A stretch of DNA of 27,397 bases from RGIG8497 sp045593265 (GTDB lineage Bacteria; Bacillota; Clostridia; RGIG6154), in NCBI GenBank assembly GCA_045593265.1, contig JAZNWH010000072.1:1-27397 (forward strand), read 5' to 3'. A model generated the notes under the pieces. The model made no database searches, was not told where the DNA came from, and saw only the letters and a list, made by a program, of their open reading frames with translations. Positions 7,076-15,674 of this stretch are shown one piece after another. The position numbers and the translations under genes were made by a program. How positions within the stretch are numbered: position 1 is the first letter of the stretch; each line of letters starts with the position of its first letter.

Positions 7076-10000
7076 CGGTAAATTCCTCCTTTATAATTTC
7101 AAGTATATCATCTTTCTTAAGATTCAGCGATTTCCTGAATTTTGAATTTGTGCTTTCAAAACCACATACAGCACTGAAAGGACAGTATGTGCATGATGTA
7201 CCCATACCTCTTATGCAAGGTGAGGGAGAAATTTCGCCATTTAAAATTCTGTCTCCAAAATTAGTTGCATTTTTTACAGCCTGTTTTTCAAAAAGCATAT
7301 ATTCAGCTTTAGTAAGCACATCGCCTTTTAAAATATCATCCTTTGCAGAAATTTTTATTACCTTTGATTTTTCATAATTTTCATCCATGATTTCTGCGAC
7401 TTTTTCGTCTCCTACCATAAAGCCGCTCATCTGACGGGCGAGGTATAAAGCCTCCTCTTGAGCTTCGGGAGTAAGTGCTTTCTTACATTCAATTTCAGGA
7501 GTGGAGAGGGTAAGATAAAACATACCGGATGCTTCTCCGCTCTTTTTACGTATTGCAGCAGAATAGAGGAAAAGCTGAAGCATATAACCCTCATAAACTT
7601 CACTTAGGTCTAAGCTTTTTCCCGAGGATTTATAATCGACAATTCTGAACTTATCGTCAAAAGCGTCAATTCGGTCAACAGTTCCGTAAAGGGTAAGAGT
7701 GTTTCCTTCGGGAGTAGTAACCTCAAAAGGCGTGAGATTATCCTTTAACTTATACTCAACAGCTACAGGCCGCATTTTTCCTGACTGTATATGGCGTACA
7801 ACAGTCCATGCTGTTTCTGCACCTGCATTTTTCATTCTTGTAATAAAGAAGTCCTGCCTTTTGTCCATTAAAGGAAATTTTGCTTTTATTTCATTTAAAG
7901 CAGTCTCTGCTGACAGGGATGCAATACGGTCGCTTTCCTCTTTTGTTATAGATTCCCATTCAATGTTGTTTTCAATTATATGGGAAGTAAAGCACTCTAA
8001 AATACGATGCATAAAGGTTCCTGCATCGGTAACTTCGTAATTTGATGTTTGGTTTTCATTAAGGGAAAGTCCGTATCTTGCGAAGAAGGAAAACGGGCAT
8101 TTGGCGAATTGTTCAAGTCTGGAAACGGTAGCATTAATTTTTCCTTTGTAAAGAATGTTTGCAGTTTCTTTGCTGATTTTTTCAGATAAACTGTAGTATT
8201 TTGCACTTAAAACCTTATTAAAATTATTATACTTTCCATACTTGTTTTCGAACCATTTTTTAACAGCTTCTTTTTCAGCAGAATTATCTCTCGGGGCAAA
8301 AGCTGAAATTGAAGCTTTCGGTGTAGTTATAAGAGATTTTAAGGAACGCTGCTGAGAGAAAATCTGAGTAATTGAAGAAAACATTTCTTTTAAATCACTA
8401 ATGATTTCTGCTTGTTCATTTCCTTTACCACCTTCATAAGAGGAGGGATATGAAATATAAAGCTTCTGAGAAGGAACTGTTAAAAGAGAATACATCTTAA
8501 AAGGTTGTTCCATTGCTTTTTTACGGTTGTCGGGAGCAAGTGTTATACTGTTTTTTTCAAAAATACGTCTTTCAGTATCTGTAATGATACCAGTACCACT
8601 TATCGACGGAGGCAGGGCGTTTTGTGTAGCTCCGAGCACAAATAAAACCTTTACTTCAGATAAACGACTGTCTTCAAAACCACCTATTAAAACTCTGTCG
8701 CTTGAAACGGGTATTGAACCTACAGTGCTTTGCATAAAAGCTGAGGACAGCATATCACGAAATTTTGTAAGGGTAATTTTAGTTGTTCCCATACAAATTT
8801 TAAGCTGATTAAGACATTCAAAAATTGTTTCCAGTACGGATGAAAACAAAGCACTTTGATAAAGCTCGCCATCATCAAAAAGATTCTTTGAAAAAGTCTC
8901 CACTTGTTCTGTAAGCTGTATTTTTTTGCAGAAATTTTCAGTTGAAGTGCAAAAATCAACGGCAGAAGTTCCACCTGTAAGATCATTTTTAAATGTTACA
9001 ACAGTATCTGTAATTTTTCTTCTGATACTGTTTATTTTTTCTATATCATATTTGTCAGATAAATAAGTCCAGTCCTCATTTTTTTGCCATTGTTTGCCTT
9101 TTATTCCTGTTTGTGTAAGATATTTTTCAAACAGGACTGTCTCCTGAAAATCAACACCTAAAAAACCGCTTTTAAGTAAATTTATAATATCGTTTTTTTC
9201 AAAATTTGATATGCAGGTATTGCACAGATTAATAAAAAATGAACATAGTGAATGCTTTGCAATACTTAATTTAGTGTCTGCATAGTAATCAATATCATAT
9301 TTTTCCAGAATATCGCAAAGAATATCGTTATAGGCAGAGGGGTCGGAAGATATTATCGCAATATCTGAGAATTTATATCTGTTATTTTTTGTCAGATTAT
9401 AAATTTCCCAACCACACAAATCGCATTCTGAATATATACTGTCTGAATTTAAAATAATGATGTCGTCTGTTTCTTTTGTATATGTATTTCCTGAAAATGA
9501 ATAAAAGTTTTTTTCTAAAAACATCAGTTCATCACTATGCTTATAATTTTCCTTAAGATAAACTTCTTTGTTGTATAAATTTTCACCAACAAGACTTTTA
9601 AGTTTTTCCCTGGTTGCTATAACAGGTGCAAACAAAAATTCATTATCCCGGGAAAATGGGAGAGTTATGTAAACGTTTTTAGTTACTTCGCATAAAGCTT
9701 TTATAACAGAAAGCTCAACAGAGGTAAAGCTGGAAAATCCGTCAATATAAATTGAAGTATCCTTGAGCGAAGCATTTTTATAAATGAGAGATGCAAGCAA
9801 GTTAAGATTATCTTCGCTGTCAAAACCGAATTTTTGTATTTCTGATGTGTATTTTTCGTATAAAAGTGTAAGATCCTTAAATTTAAGAGCAGGTTTTCCC
9901 GATAAAACAGATAATCCTTTTTCTAAGGTTTTTGTGTCTACACCGTGTCTTTTAAACTCGGAAAATGTAGATAAAATCTGCCCTGATATGGCAGAATGTT

Positions 10001-10322
10001 TCTGTGAGTTTTTAAAAACAGTAAGATTTTCTTTGTTTTCGGTAAGAAGTCTGTTTATAATAAGTGTTTTTCCTATAGCAGAAACGTATTCTCTTTTTTT
10101 TGAATTTTCTTCTTTGTAAAGAGTGTGGAAAAGACGATTAAAGCTTAATACGTTACAGTTTAGCCCTAAAAAACCTAATGATTTTACAGCAAGTCTTTCC
10201 ATTGAAAGGGAGGTTTGTTCGGGCACAATAATAATACTTTTATCCTGATGTTTTTTAATTCTTTCAAGACAAAAGTTTGTTTTACCGCTTCCGGAACGTC
10301 CGTAAATTATATTAAGTGCCAT
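7068..10322 (-). CDS. addB: AddB, ATP-dependent helicase/nuclease subunit B with iron-sulfur cluster
   Basis: 1084 residues. AddB is the partner of AddA; in studied complexes it recognises Chi and its nuclease cuts the 5' strand. An intact Walker A, GRSGSGKT (8-15), is present at the N-terminus although the rest of the helicase core is degenerate, as usual in AddB. The nuclease domain shows GTFMH (His772), GTVDRID (Asp883, Asp886), IVDYKSS (Asp896, Lys898) and MLQLFLY (Gln916). The four cysteines of the family's [4Fe-4S] clamp are all there: Cys742 (KCPFSFFARY), then Cys1044, Cys1047 and Cys1053 with C-x2-C-x5-C spacing. The start at 10322 follows AAAGGAAG. First gene of the addB-addA operon; promoter at 10347-10375. 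Confidence 0.97.
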   Translation of the reverse strand: MALNIIYGRSGSGKTNFCLERIKKHQDKSIIIVPEQTSLSMERLAVKSLGFLGLNCNVLSFNRLFHTLYKEENSKKREYVSAIGKTLIINRLLTENKENLTVFKNSQKHSAISGQILSTFSEFKRHGVDTKTLEKGLSVLSGKPALKFKDLTLLYEKYTSEIQKFGFDSEDNLNLLASLIYKNASLKDTSIYIDGFSSFTSVELSVIKALCEVTKNVYITLPFSRDNEFLFAPVIATREKLKSLVGENLYNKEVYLKENYKHSDELMFLEKNFYSFSGNTYTKETDDIIILNSDSIYSECDLCGWEIYNLTKNNRYKFSDIAIISSDPSAYNDILCDILEKYDIDYYADTKLSIAKHSLCSFFINLCNTCISNFEKNDIINLLKSGFLGVDFQETVLFEKYLTQTGIKGKQWQKNEDWTYLSDKYDIEKINSIRRKITDTVVTFKNDLTGGTSAVDFCTSTENFCKKIQLTEQVETFSKNLFDDGELYQSALFSSVLETIFECLNQLKICMGTTKITLTKFRDMLSSAFMQSTVGSIPVSSDRVLIGGFEDSRLSEVKVLFVLGATQNALPPSISGTGIITDTERRIFEKNSITLAPDNRKKAMEQPFKMYSLLTVPSQKLYISYPSSYEGGKGNEQAEIISDLKEMFSSITQIFSQQRSLKSLITTPKASISAFAPRDNSAEKEAVKKWFENKYGKYNNFNKVLSAKYYSLSEKISKETANILYKGKINATVSRLEQFAKCPFSFFARYGLSLNENQTSNYEVTDAGTFMHRILECFTSHIIENNIEWESITKEESDRIASLSAETALNEIKAKFPLMDKRQDFFITRMKNAGAETAWTVVRHIQSGKMRPVAVEYKLKDNLTPFEVTTPEGNTLTLYGTVDRIDAFDDKFRIVDYKSSGKSLDLSEVYEGYMLQLFLYSAAIRKKSGEASGMFYLTLSTPEIECKKALTPEAQEEALYLARQMSGFMVGDEKVAEIMDENYEKSKVIKISAKDDILKGDVLTKAEYMLFEKQAVKNATNFGDRILNGEISPSPCIRGMGTSCTYCPFSAVCGFESTNSKFRKSLNLKKDDILEIIKEEFTDE

Positions 10323-10346
10323 AGAAAAACTTCCTTTCTTACAATA

Positions 10347-10375
10347 ATTATATCAAAAAACTCTTTCTTTTACAA
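10347..10375 (-). promoter_or_regulatory. Promoter of addB-addA
   Basis: Minus strand TTGTAA (10370-10375), 17 nt, TATAAT (10347-10352). It lies 25 nt upstream of the addB ATG and is back-to-back with the acyl-CoA synthetase promoter. Confidence 0.7.
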
Positions 10376-10412
10376 TATACAAATTAAATTCAAATTGTTT
10401 ATTTGAATCGAA

Positions 10413-10441
10413 TTGACAAGTTATTGAAAATGTGATAATAT
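10413..10441 (+). promoter_or_regulatory. Promoter of the acyl-CoA synthetase gene
   Basis: TTGACA (10413-10418), 17 nt, TAATAT (10436-10441). The gene starts about 40 nt downstream of the -10 box. Confidence 0.8.
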
Positions 10442-10481
10442 AGTATTCATTACTAAATAATGCAACTAAGAGGTGATTGTA

Positions 10482-12116
10482 GTGAAATTGGAAAAGTTAT
10501 TATATAAAGCTGATTATTATGATAATTTTAACAGCTTTATTTTAGGAATAAGCAAGAAATATTCTAATAAAGATGCCTTTATATATAAGGATAAGAAAGA
10601 ACAAAAAAATGTTACTTATCAACAATTTGCTAAAGATATAGCCTTTGTCTTAAAAGGTTTTGAAAAAAATAATCTGTCTGGAAGACATATTGCAGTTATG
10701 GGGCGTAACAGTTACAATTATGCACTTATTATGCTTTCGTGTATGTGTTCAAATTGTGTTTTTGTTCCTGTGGATAAGGATTTAACTGCTACGCAGATGA
10801 CTAATCTTTTAAACCACAGTGAAAGTGATGTTTTATTTTTAGATACAAAGTATGCAGAAAAAATAAAGGAAAGTGAAAATAACTTAACTACATTAAAAAA
10901 GATTGTTCTTTTTGATGAGAGTGAATTTATTGATGCCGAACTCTTTTCGGATTTCGGTGAATATACCGATGATTATGAAGATGTTATTAAAAACATAAAA
11001 AAAGATGTAAACAGAATAGCATCTATAATTTATACATCAGGTACCACAGGTGAGCCTAAGGGTGTAATGCTCAGTGAAAAGAATATTATTTCATGTGCTT
11101 ATAACGGAGCGAGAATATGTCCTGTTCTGACAAAAGGACTTTCTGTGCTTCCATATCACCATACTTATGAAGAAAACTGTTCTTTGTTGGTATCTTTATG
11201 GTGTGGTGCGACTATTTGTATAAATTCAGCACTAACTAAAGTTTTATCTGAGCTTAATTTGTATAAGCCTGATTATATGGTTATTGTTCCTGCGTTTGCT
11301 GAACTTTTTTATAAAAATATCATTAAAAATGTTCAGGCAAAAGGGAAAGAAAAAACCGTTAAAACAGGAATTAAAATAACACAGCTTTTACTTAAAGCAG
11401 GGATTGATTTAAGACGTGTGCTTTTTAAAGAAATACATCAGGCATTCGGAGGAAATCTCAAAAAGATTTATTGTGGCGGAGCACCAATAAATGCTGAAAC
11501 AGCTCGTTTCTTCGAAAAGATAGGTATTAAATTTATATGTGGATACGGAATAACTGAATGTTCCCCTCTTGTATCAGGAAATACAGATAAATTTAACGAC
11601 CATTCTACTGTTGGTTTGCCAATTCCTTGTGTAGAAGTTGAAATCAGGGACAAGACACAGGACGGCATAGGGGAAATCTGTGTAAAAGGCGACAGCGTTA
11701 TGGTTGGATACTATAAAAATGAAGAGGCAACAAAGAATGCAATAAAAGATGGATGGTTTTATACAGGGGATTATGGATTTTTCAACGATAAAGGTCAGCT
11801 TACAATTTCGGGAAGAAAGAAAAATATAATAGTTCTTAGTAACGGTAAAAACGTTTATCCGGAAGAAATTGAAGAAAAGTTAAAGGAAATAGAAGAAATA
11901 AAGGAAATTGTTGTTCGTGGTATTGAGGATGATGGGTATATAAAAAATCTTCTTGCGGAAATATATCCTGATGAAGAAAATCCAATTTCAGAAATTGAAT
12001 TGTTTGAAAAAATTAAGAATGCATTGATGGAATATCCGTCATACAAACGAATTGAAAAAATTATTTTAAGAGATGAACCATTTCCCAAAACTACTACTAA
12101 AAAAATTAAACGATAA
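10482..12116 (+). CDS. AMP-dependent long-chain fatty acid--CoA ligase-like protein
   Basis: 544 residues of the ANL (acyl-CoA synthetase/AMP-binding) superfamily, which adenylates a carboxylate and passes it to CoA or another thiol. Motifs: A3 YTSGTTGEPKG (184-194), A5 GYGITECSP (354-362), A7 WFYTGDYG (425-432), A8 SGRKKNIIVLSNGKNVYPEEIE (about 443-464), and A10 PKTTTKKIKR at the C-terminus with the catalytic Lys at 541. No membrane segment is seen. Closest in style to FadD-type long-chain ligases of Clostridia; the true substrate is not readable. The GTG at 10473 sits inside the ribosome site; AGAGGTG at 10469-10475 then places the GTG at 10482 six nt downstream, so I choose 10482. Single gene with its own promoter and terminator, divergent from addB. 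Confidence 0.85.
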   Translation: MKLEKLLYKADYYDNFNSFILGISKKYSNKDAFIYKDKKEQKNVTYQQFAKDIAFVLKGFEKNNLSGRHIAVMGRNSYNYALIMLSCMCSNCVFVPVDKDLTATQMTNLLNHSESDVLFLDTKYAEKIKESENNLTTLKKIVLFDESEFIDAELFSDFGEYTDDYEDVIKNIKKDVNRIASIIYTSGTTGEPKGVMLSEKNIISCAYNGARICPVLTKGLSVLPYHHTYEENCSLLVSLWCGATICINSALTKVLSELNLYKPDYMVIVPAFAELFYKNIIKNVQAKGKEKTVKTGIKITQLLLKAGIDLRRVLFKEIHQAFGGNLKKIYCGGAPINAETARFFEKIGIKFICGYGITECSPLVSGNTDKFNDHSTVGLPIPCVEVEIRDKTQDGIGEICVKGDSVMVGYYKNEEATKNAIKDGWFYTGDYGFFNDKGQLTISGRKKNIIVLSNGKNVYPEEIEEKLKEIEEIKEIVVRGIEDDGYIKNLLAEIYPDEENPISEIELFEKIKNALMEYPSYKRIEKIILRDEPFPKTTTKKIKR

Positions 12117-12122
12117 ACAAAT

Positions 12123-12153
12123 AAAATGAGTGCGGTTTTTCGCACTCATTTTT
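12123..12153 (+). terminator. Intrinsic terminator of the acyl-CoA synthetase gene
   Basis: 12-bp perfect stem (12123-12134 with 12141-12152), loop GTTTTT, ending in T5, a few nt after the stop codon. The A-rich left arm also gives a short U-tract in the reverse direction, so it may serve ogg as well. Confidence 0.9.
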
Positions 12154-12253
12154 GATTAAGCAGAATATTGGGATTATGGAAATCAAGGTCAATACACTCA
12201 CAAGAAGAATTTCATATCCCGTAGTGGATAAATCTGTTTTCTGATTATATTGT

Positions 12254-13057
12254 TTATTTGAAATTTCTCATACTGTAAAACAAATATTGCTGTGCAAAGC
12301 CGGCAAGATTTCCGAATTTTTCTTTTGCAAAGCAATTGATTTTATCAGGAGTCAGTTCGTTAAAACCATAAAGCTCAGTTAAAACTCTTTTCATCCATAC
12401 ATCTGTAGGAAATACTTCGCCTCGTTTAACTGAGAATAAAAGTATGCAGTCTGCAACCTTAGGACCGACACCTTTGATTTTGGAAATTTCCTTCCTTGCA
12501 AGTTCGATATCGCTGTTTTTTAAAATGTCTGTGCTTATACTGTTGCTATTAAATTTTTCTACAGCATCGCAGATATAGGATGCACGGTAGCCTGCCTTTA
12601 AGAAATCAAGGTCTTTTTCCTTGATTCCTTTTAAAGCTTCTTTAGTGGGAAATGAATAAAAGTTACCTTCGATTTTTTGACCGAAAGCACGACAGAAATT
12701 TTCAACAATACCTTTTATTCTGGGAATGTTGTTATTTTGTGAAATTATAAAACTTATAACCGTTTCAAAAAGCTCCTGATTAAGCAGCCTTATTCCTTCG
12801 CCTTGCTTTATCGCATTTTCCATAACAGAATCAACAGTAATTTTTTTCTTTATGGCAGAATAATCTGTATCAAGGTCAAGATATTTTTCCCATAGAGAAG
12901 AACTTGAAAGAACAAAAGTATTGTCTTTTCCTTCAATATTGAGGATTTCTCCGCTCACGACCCCTGTATAGCTGCTATCTTCATTTTTGTTCCAACGAAA
13001 GCATTGACCGCATTCAAATGTATCAGTAAGATTGAAATCATTAATTTTGAGAAGCAT
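12254..13057 (-). CDS. ogg: 8-oxoguanine DNA glycosylase (OGG1-type)
   Basis: 267 residues. Bifunctional glycosylase/AP lyase that removes 8-oxoguanine opposite C. The N-terminal fold carries FECGQCFRW (14-22), the signature of OGG1-type enzymes. The HhH-GPD region reads IKGVGPKVADC (194-204) with catalytic Lys200, followed by PTDVWMKR with catalytic Asp219; the 19-residue spacing equals that between Lys249 and Asp268 of human OGG1. QNNNIPRI (107-114) matches the family's Asn-rich damage-probing region. It resembles the clostridial OGG group rather than MutM. GGGTGAT precedes the ATG at 13057. Divergent from the LamG gene and convergent with the acyl-CoA synthetase; no clear terminator of its own in 12154-12253. 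Confidence 0.93.
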   Translation of the reverse strand: MLLKINDFNLTDTFECGQCFRWNKNEDSSYTGVVSGEILNIEGKDNTFVLSSSSLWEKYLDLDTDYSAIKKKITVDSVMENAIKQGEGIRLLNQELFETVISFIISQNNNIPRIKGIVENFCRAFGQKIEGNFYSFPTKEALKGIKEKDLDFLKAGYRASYICDAVEKFNSNSISTDILKNSDIELARKEISKIKGVGPKVADCILLFSVKRGEVFPTDVWMKRVLTELYGFNELTPDKINCFAKEKFGNLAGFAQQYLFYSMRNFK

Positions 13058-13072
13058 ATAATCACCCGATTA

Positions 13073-13101
13073 ATTTTATCATAGAGCAGGCGTTTTTTCA
13101 A
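13073..13101 (-). promoter_or_regulatory. Possible ogg promoter with very short leader
   Basis: Minus strand TTGAAA (13096-13101), 17 nt, TAAAAT (13073-13078). The start site would be near 13066, only about 9 nt before the ATG, so the ribosome site would barely be included. Plausible but not secure. It lies 6 bp from the LamG promoter on the other strand. Confidence 0.45.
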
Positions 13102-13107
13102 GAAAAT

Positions 13108-13136
13108 TTGACAAAAAGAAGTATTTTATATATAAT
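13108..13136 (+). promoter_or_regulatory. Consensus promoter of the LamG gene
   Basis: TTGACA (13108-13113), 17 nt, TATAAT (13131-13136): both hexamers perfect. The ATG at 13171 follows about 28 nt after the likely start site. Confidence 0.88.
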
Positions 13137-13170
13137 GTATGGGATTATTGTGAGAACAAGGAGATTATTT

Positions 13171-14316
13171 ATGAAAAATAAATACCTTAAGTGGTCAGTG
13201 CCTGTAATAGTAATTGTCATTGTGGCAATCGCAGTTACTGTTATGGCTTTAAATATAAATGGTGGAGAAGATTTAGTTCTTTGTCTTGAATATAACGGGG
13301 AACTTGAAAATTCTGCTGAGACAGATTATATGCCTTTGACCTATGGTAATCTTGCTTTTACCAACAACGGAATGATTGAACAGGCTTTGGAATTTCGCAA
13401 CGGACGAATTGATTTAACCGGAAGCGAAAAGCTTCATCTGGATGATGAATTTACTTTTGCAACCTGGATTAAGGTTACAGATACATCAACTGTAGACCCT
13501 ATAATATTTTGTCGTGAATCTTCCGACGGAAGTAAGGTAACAGGTCCTTTTAATATACATTTTTCTGATGGATATTCATTTATAAGAACGGATCTTACTT
13601 TTGTTGATTTTAAGGGTAATTACAATTCATATTCGTTCCCGTCAGAGCAGTTGTGGAGTACTGAAACAGTTACTTCTATGTGGCATCATATAGCAGTTGT
13701 TTTTAATAAAGACGTACTTTCTTATTACGTTGACGGAAGCTTATCAAGCAGTGTAAGACTTCCTGAGGGTATTAAGAATTATTCAAGTCTTGCAAATAAC
13801 GGAAAAATCTTTTCTATAGGCGCAGGAGAATTTTCTGATATGTCTGCTATACTTGATGAAACTAAGTTTTATACCATTGCAATAGAAGAGCAGGATATTA
13901 AGTCAATGTACAATTCTGCAAAGAAAGAGTACAAGAACACACTTATTTTAAAGCCCGGCAGCGATGAGGCAATTTTTAATGGGAAAACTGAAAAAATGCC
14001 TACAGCAATAACCCGTGATAAGGAAACTGAAAGACTTATGGTTCCTCTTCGTTTTGTAACAGACAGAATGGGTGGAAGCATAAACTGGGACGGCGAAGAC
14101 GGTTACGGAAGAGCAGACATTGTTTTAGGTGATAATCAGATTTCAATCTGGCTTATGGATACAAATGCTTTATCAAATCATAAGTACTGTAAGCTGGACG
14201 CTTATCCACAGGAAATTAATGATACTATGTGTGTTCCTATTCGATTTGTGGCTGAAGAGCTTGGTGCATCTGTAAATTGGAACGAAGAAAAAGAAGAGGT
14301 TACAATTCTTTTCTAA
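13171..14316 (+). CDS. Membrane-anchored LamG-like / copper amine oxidase N-terminal-like domain protein
   Basis: 381 residues, outside the cell by topology. One hydrophobic segment (9-28) anchors or exports it. Residues about 34-250 look like a LamG/concanavalin-A-like jelly roll (FTFATWIKV 94-102, WHHIAVVFN 171-179, YYVDGSLSSS 185-194, LDETKFYTIAI 229-239). The C-terminal 258-381 region matches the copper amine oxidase N-terminal-like wall domain (VPLRFVTDRMGGSINW 291-306; VPIRFVAEELGASVNW 355-370). Despite the name, that domain carries no oxidase activity; it is common on clostridial exported proteins. Carbohydrate or wall binding is the likely role, inferred from the folds. The frame runs up to 13108, but that is the -35 box; AGGAG seven nt before the ATG at 13171 fixes the start. 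No terminator separates it from the pheS leader. Confidence 0.83.
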   Translation: MKNKYLKWSVPVIVIVIVAIAVTVMALNINGGEDLVLCLEYNGELENSAETDYMPLTYGNLAFTNNGMIEQALEFRNGRIDLTGSEKLHLDDEFTFATWIKVTDTSTVDPIIFCRESSDGSKVTGPFNIHFSDGYSFIRTDLTFVDFKGNYNSYSFPSEQLWSTETVTSMWHHIAVVFNKDVLSYYVDGSLSSSVRLPEGIKNYSSLANNGKIFSIGAGEFSDMSAILDETKFYTIAIEEQDIKSMYNSAKKEYKNTLILKPGSDEAIFNGKTEKMPTAITRDKETERLMVPLRFVTDRMGGSINWDGEDGYGRADIVLGDNQISIWLMDTNALSNHKYCKLDAYPQEINDTMCVPIRFVAEELGASVNWNEEKEEVTILF

Positions 14317-14319
14317 GAC

Positions 14320-14348
14320 TTGACAAAAATATAAAAGTAATATATAAT
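14320..14348 (+). promoter_or_regulatory. Consensus promoter of pheST
   Basis: TTGACA (14320-14325), 17 nt, TATAAT (14343-14348), both perfect. The -35 begins 4 nt after the LamG stop codon. Transcription should begin near 14355, at the 5' end of the T-box. Confidence 0.9.
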
Positions 14349-14354
14349 ATTGTG

Positions 14355-14593
14355 GAAAATGACGTTGAATGTGTGTAAGTAGTATCCGAAAACTTCAAAA
14401 GAGAGGAAATGTCGTCGGCTGTGAGCATTTCTTGAAAGAGCGGAGTATGAATTTCAGCACAGGAGTTGTCTGCGAAAAGCGTTAGCGTTAAGCAGAATGT
14501 TTGCCGCATTAAGGCATAAAAGTGCAGAGGAAACTCTGAATTAGGGTGGTACCGCGAGCAATCTCGTCCCTATGGGATGTGGTTGCTTTTTTT
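14355..14593 (+). ncRNA. T-box leader, tRNA-Phe responsive
   Basis: A transcription-attenuating T-box riboswitch. The conserved T-box AGGGTGGTACCGCG is at 14543-14556. The competing terminator is 14558-14570 pairing with 14574-14586 (13 positions, mostly paired), loop TAT, followed by T7 (14587-14593). In the Stem I region, GAATTTCAGC holds a Phe codon TTC at 14453-14455 followed by A, the likely specifier. Uncharged tRNA-Phe would pair with TTC and, through its 3' end, with the bulge of the antiterminator, allowing pheST transcription. The specifier match to the downstream enzyme supports the call; exact Stem I folding was not computed. Confidence 0.94.
14558..14593 (+). terminator. T-box attenuator terminator
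   Basis: The regulated terminator hairpin of the Phe T-box with seven T residues. It may also stop read-through from the LamG gene, which has no terminator of its own. Confidence 0.9.
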
Positions 14594-14626
14594 ATTCTAT
14601 TAAAAACTTATGGAAGGAAGAAAGAT

Positions 14627-15658
14627 ATGCAATCTAAAATCAATAGTTTGAAAATTGAGATTGAAGAAGCTTTAAAAGGCGACGTAAATCGTGAAAGTTT
14701 TAAAGCAGCACGTGAAAAATATTTAAGTAAGAAGGGCATTGTTCCTTCTCTTATGACACAGCTTCGTGATTTTTCACCTGAAGAAAGACCTGTAATGGGT
14801 AAACTTATTAATGAGTTTAAGGTGTGGGCAGAAGCTCAATTTGATGAAGTGGAGGAAGAAATTAAAAAAGCAGAGCTTGCAAAGAAAAATTCTTCTGAAG
14901 CTGTTGATGTAACTATGCCCGGTATCAAAAATCAGACAGGTGCACTTCATCCTATTACTCTTGTTAAAAAGGAACTTATTGACATATTGTCAGGACTTGG
15001 TTTTGAAATTTTCGAAGGTCCTGAAATTGAAACAGATTATTATAACTTCACAGCACTTAACGTTCCAAAAGACCATCCTGCAAGGGATGCACAGGATACC
15101 TTCTATTTTTCGGATGATATCCTTTTAAGAACTCATACTTCCCCCGGACAGATAAGAACTATGCTTTCTAAAAAACCACCTATTAAGGTAATTGTACCGG
15201 GCAGAGTTTTCCGTTGCGATGATGATGCAACTCATACACCTATGTTCCATCAGATGGAGGGCTTGCTTGTTGATAAAAATATTAATCTCTGCCATCTTTA
15301 CGGTATGCTTGACAGGCTTGCAAAAAGTCTTTTCTCAGATGACGTAAAGACACGTCTTCGTCCGTCGTATTTCCCTTTTACAGAGCCAAGTGTAGAAGTT
15401 GACGTAACTTGTTGCGAATGTGGAGGAAGTGGCTGTGGACTTTGTAAGGGTACAGGCTGGATTGAAGTTTTAGGTGCAGGTATTGTAAACAGAAACGTAT
15501 TAATTGAATGCGGACTTGACCCTGAAGAATATTCAGGCTTTGCGTTTGGTATAGGACTTGACAGAATTGCAATGCTTAAGTACGGTATGAACAATATTCA
15601 TATTCTCTTTGATAACGATATAAGAACATTAAAGCAGTTCAAAAAGCATGATAAATAG
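14627..15658 (+). CDS. pheS: Phenylalanyl-tRNA synthetase alpha subunit
   Basis: 343 residues, the usual bacterial size. With PheT it forms the alpha2-beta2 enzyme charging tRNA-Phe; alpha holds the class II catalytic core. The N-terminal coiled coil (about 1-90) contacts tRNA. Motif 2 is FRCDDDATHTPMFHQMEG (195-212), motif 3 is GFAFGIGLDRIAML (304-317). A cysteine-rich stretch at 262-273 (C262, C263, C265, C270, C273) has a CxxC-like zinc-knuckle look. The frame is open upstream to 14546, but that is inside the T-box; GGAAGGAAG before the ATG at 14627 sets the start. Followed by pheT after 16 nt; both are governed by the Phe T-box. Confidence 0.98.
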   Translation: MQSKINSLKIEIEEALKGDVNRESFKAAREKYLSKKGIVPSLMTQLRDFSPEERPVMGKLINEFKVWAEAQFDEVEEEIKKAELAKKNSSEAVDVTMPGIKNQTGALHPITLVKKELIDILSGLGFEIFEGPEIETDYYNFTALNVPKDHPARDAQDTFYFSDDILLRTHTSPGQIRTMLSKKPPIKVIVPGRVFRCDDDATHTPMFHQMEGLLVDKNINLCHLYGMLDRLAKSLFSDDVKTRLRPSYFPFTEPSVEVDVTCCECGGSGCGLCKGTGWIEVLGAGIVNRNVLIECGLDPEEYSGFAFGIGLDRIAMLKYGMNNIHILFDNDIRTLKQFKKHDK

Positions 15659-15674
15659 AAAGGAATGATAGAAA

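Noticed and set aside
12154..12253. Possible remnant gene between the acyl-CoA synthetase terminator and ogg
   Set aside because: A short open stretch reads as EYWDYGNQGQYTHKK, but it is too short, has no start site and resembles nothing I can name.
13108..13170. TTG start for the LamG protein
   Set aside because: The TTG is the -35 hexamer of its own promoter; AGGAG and the hydrophobic N-terminus support ATG 13171.
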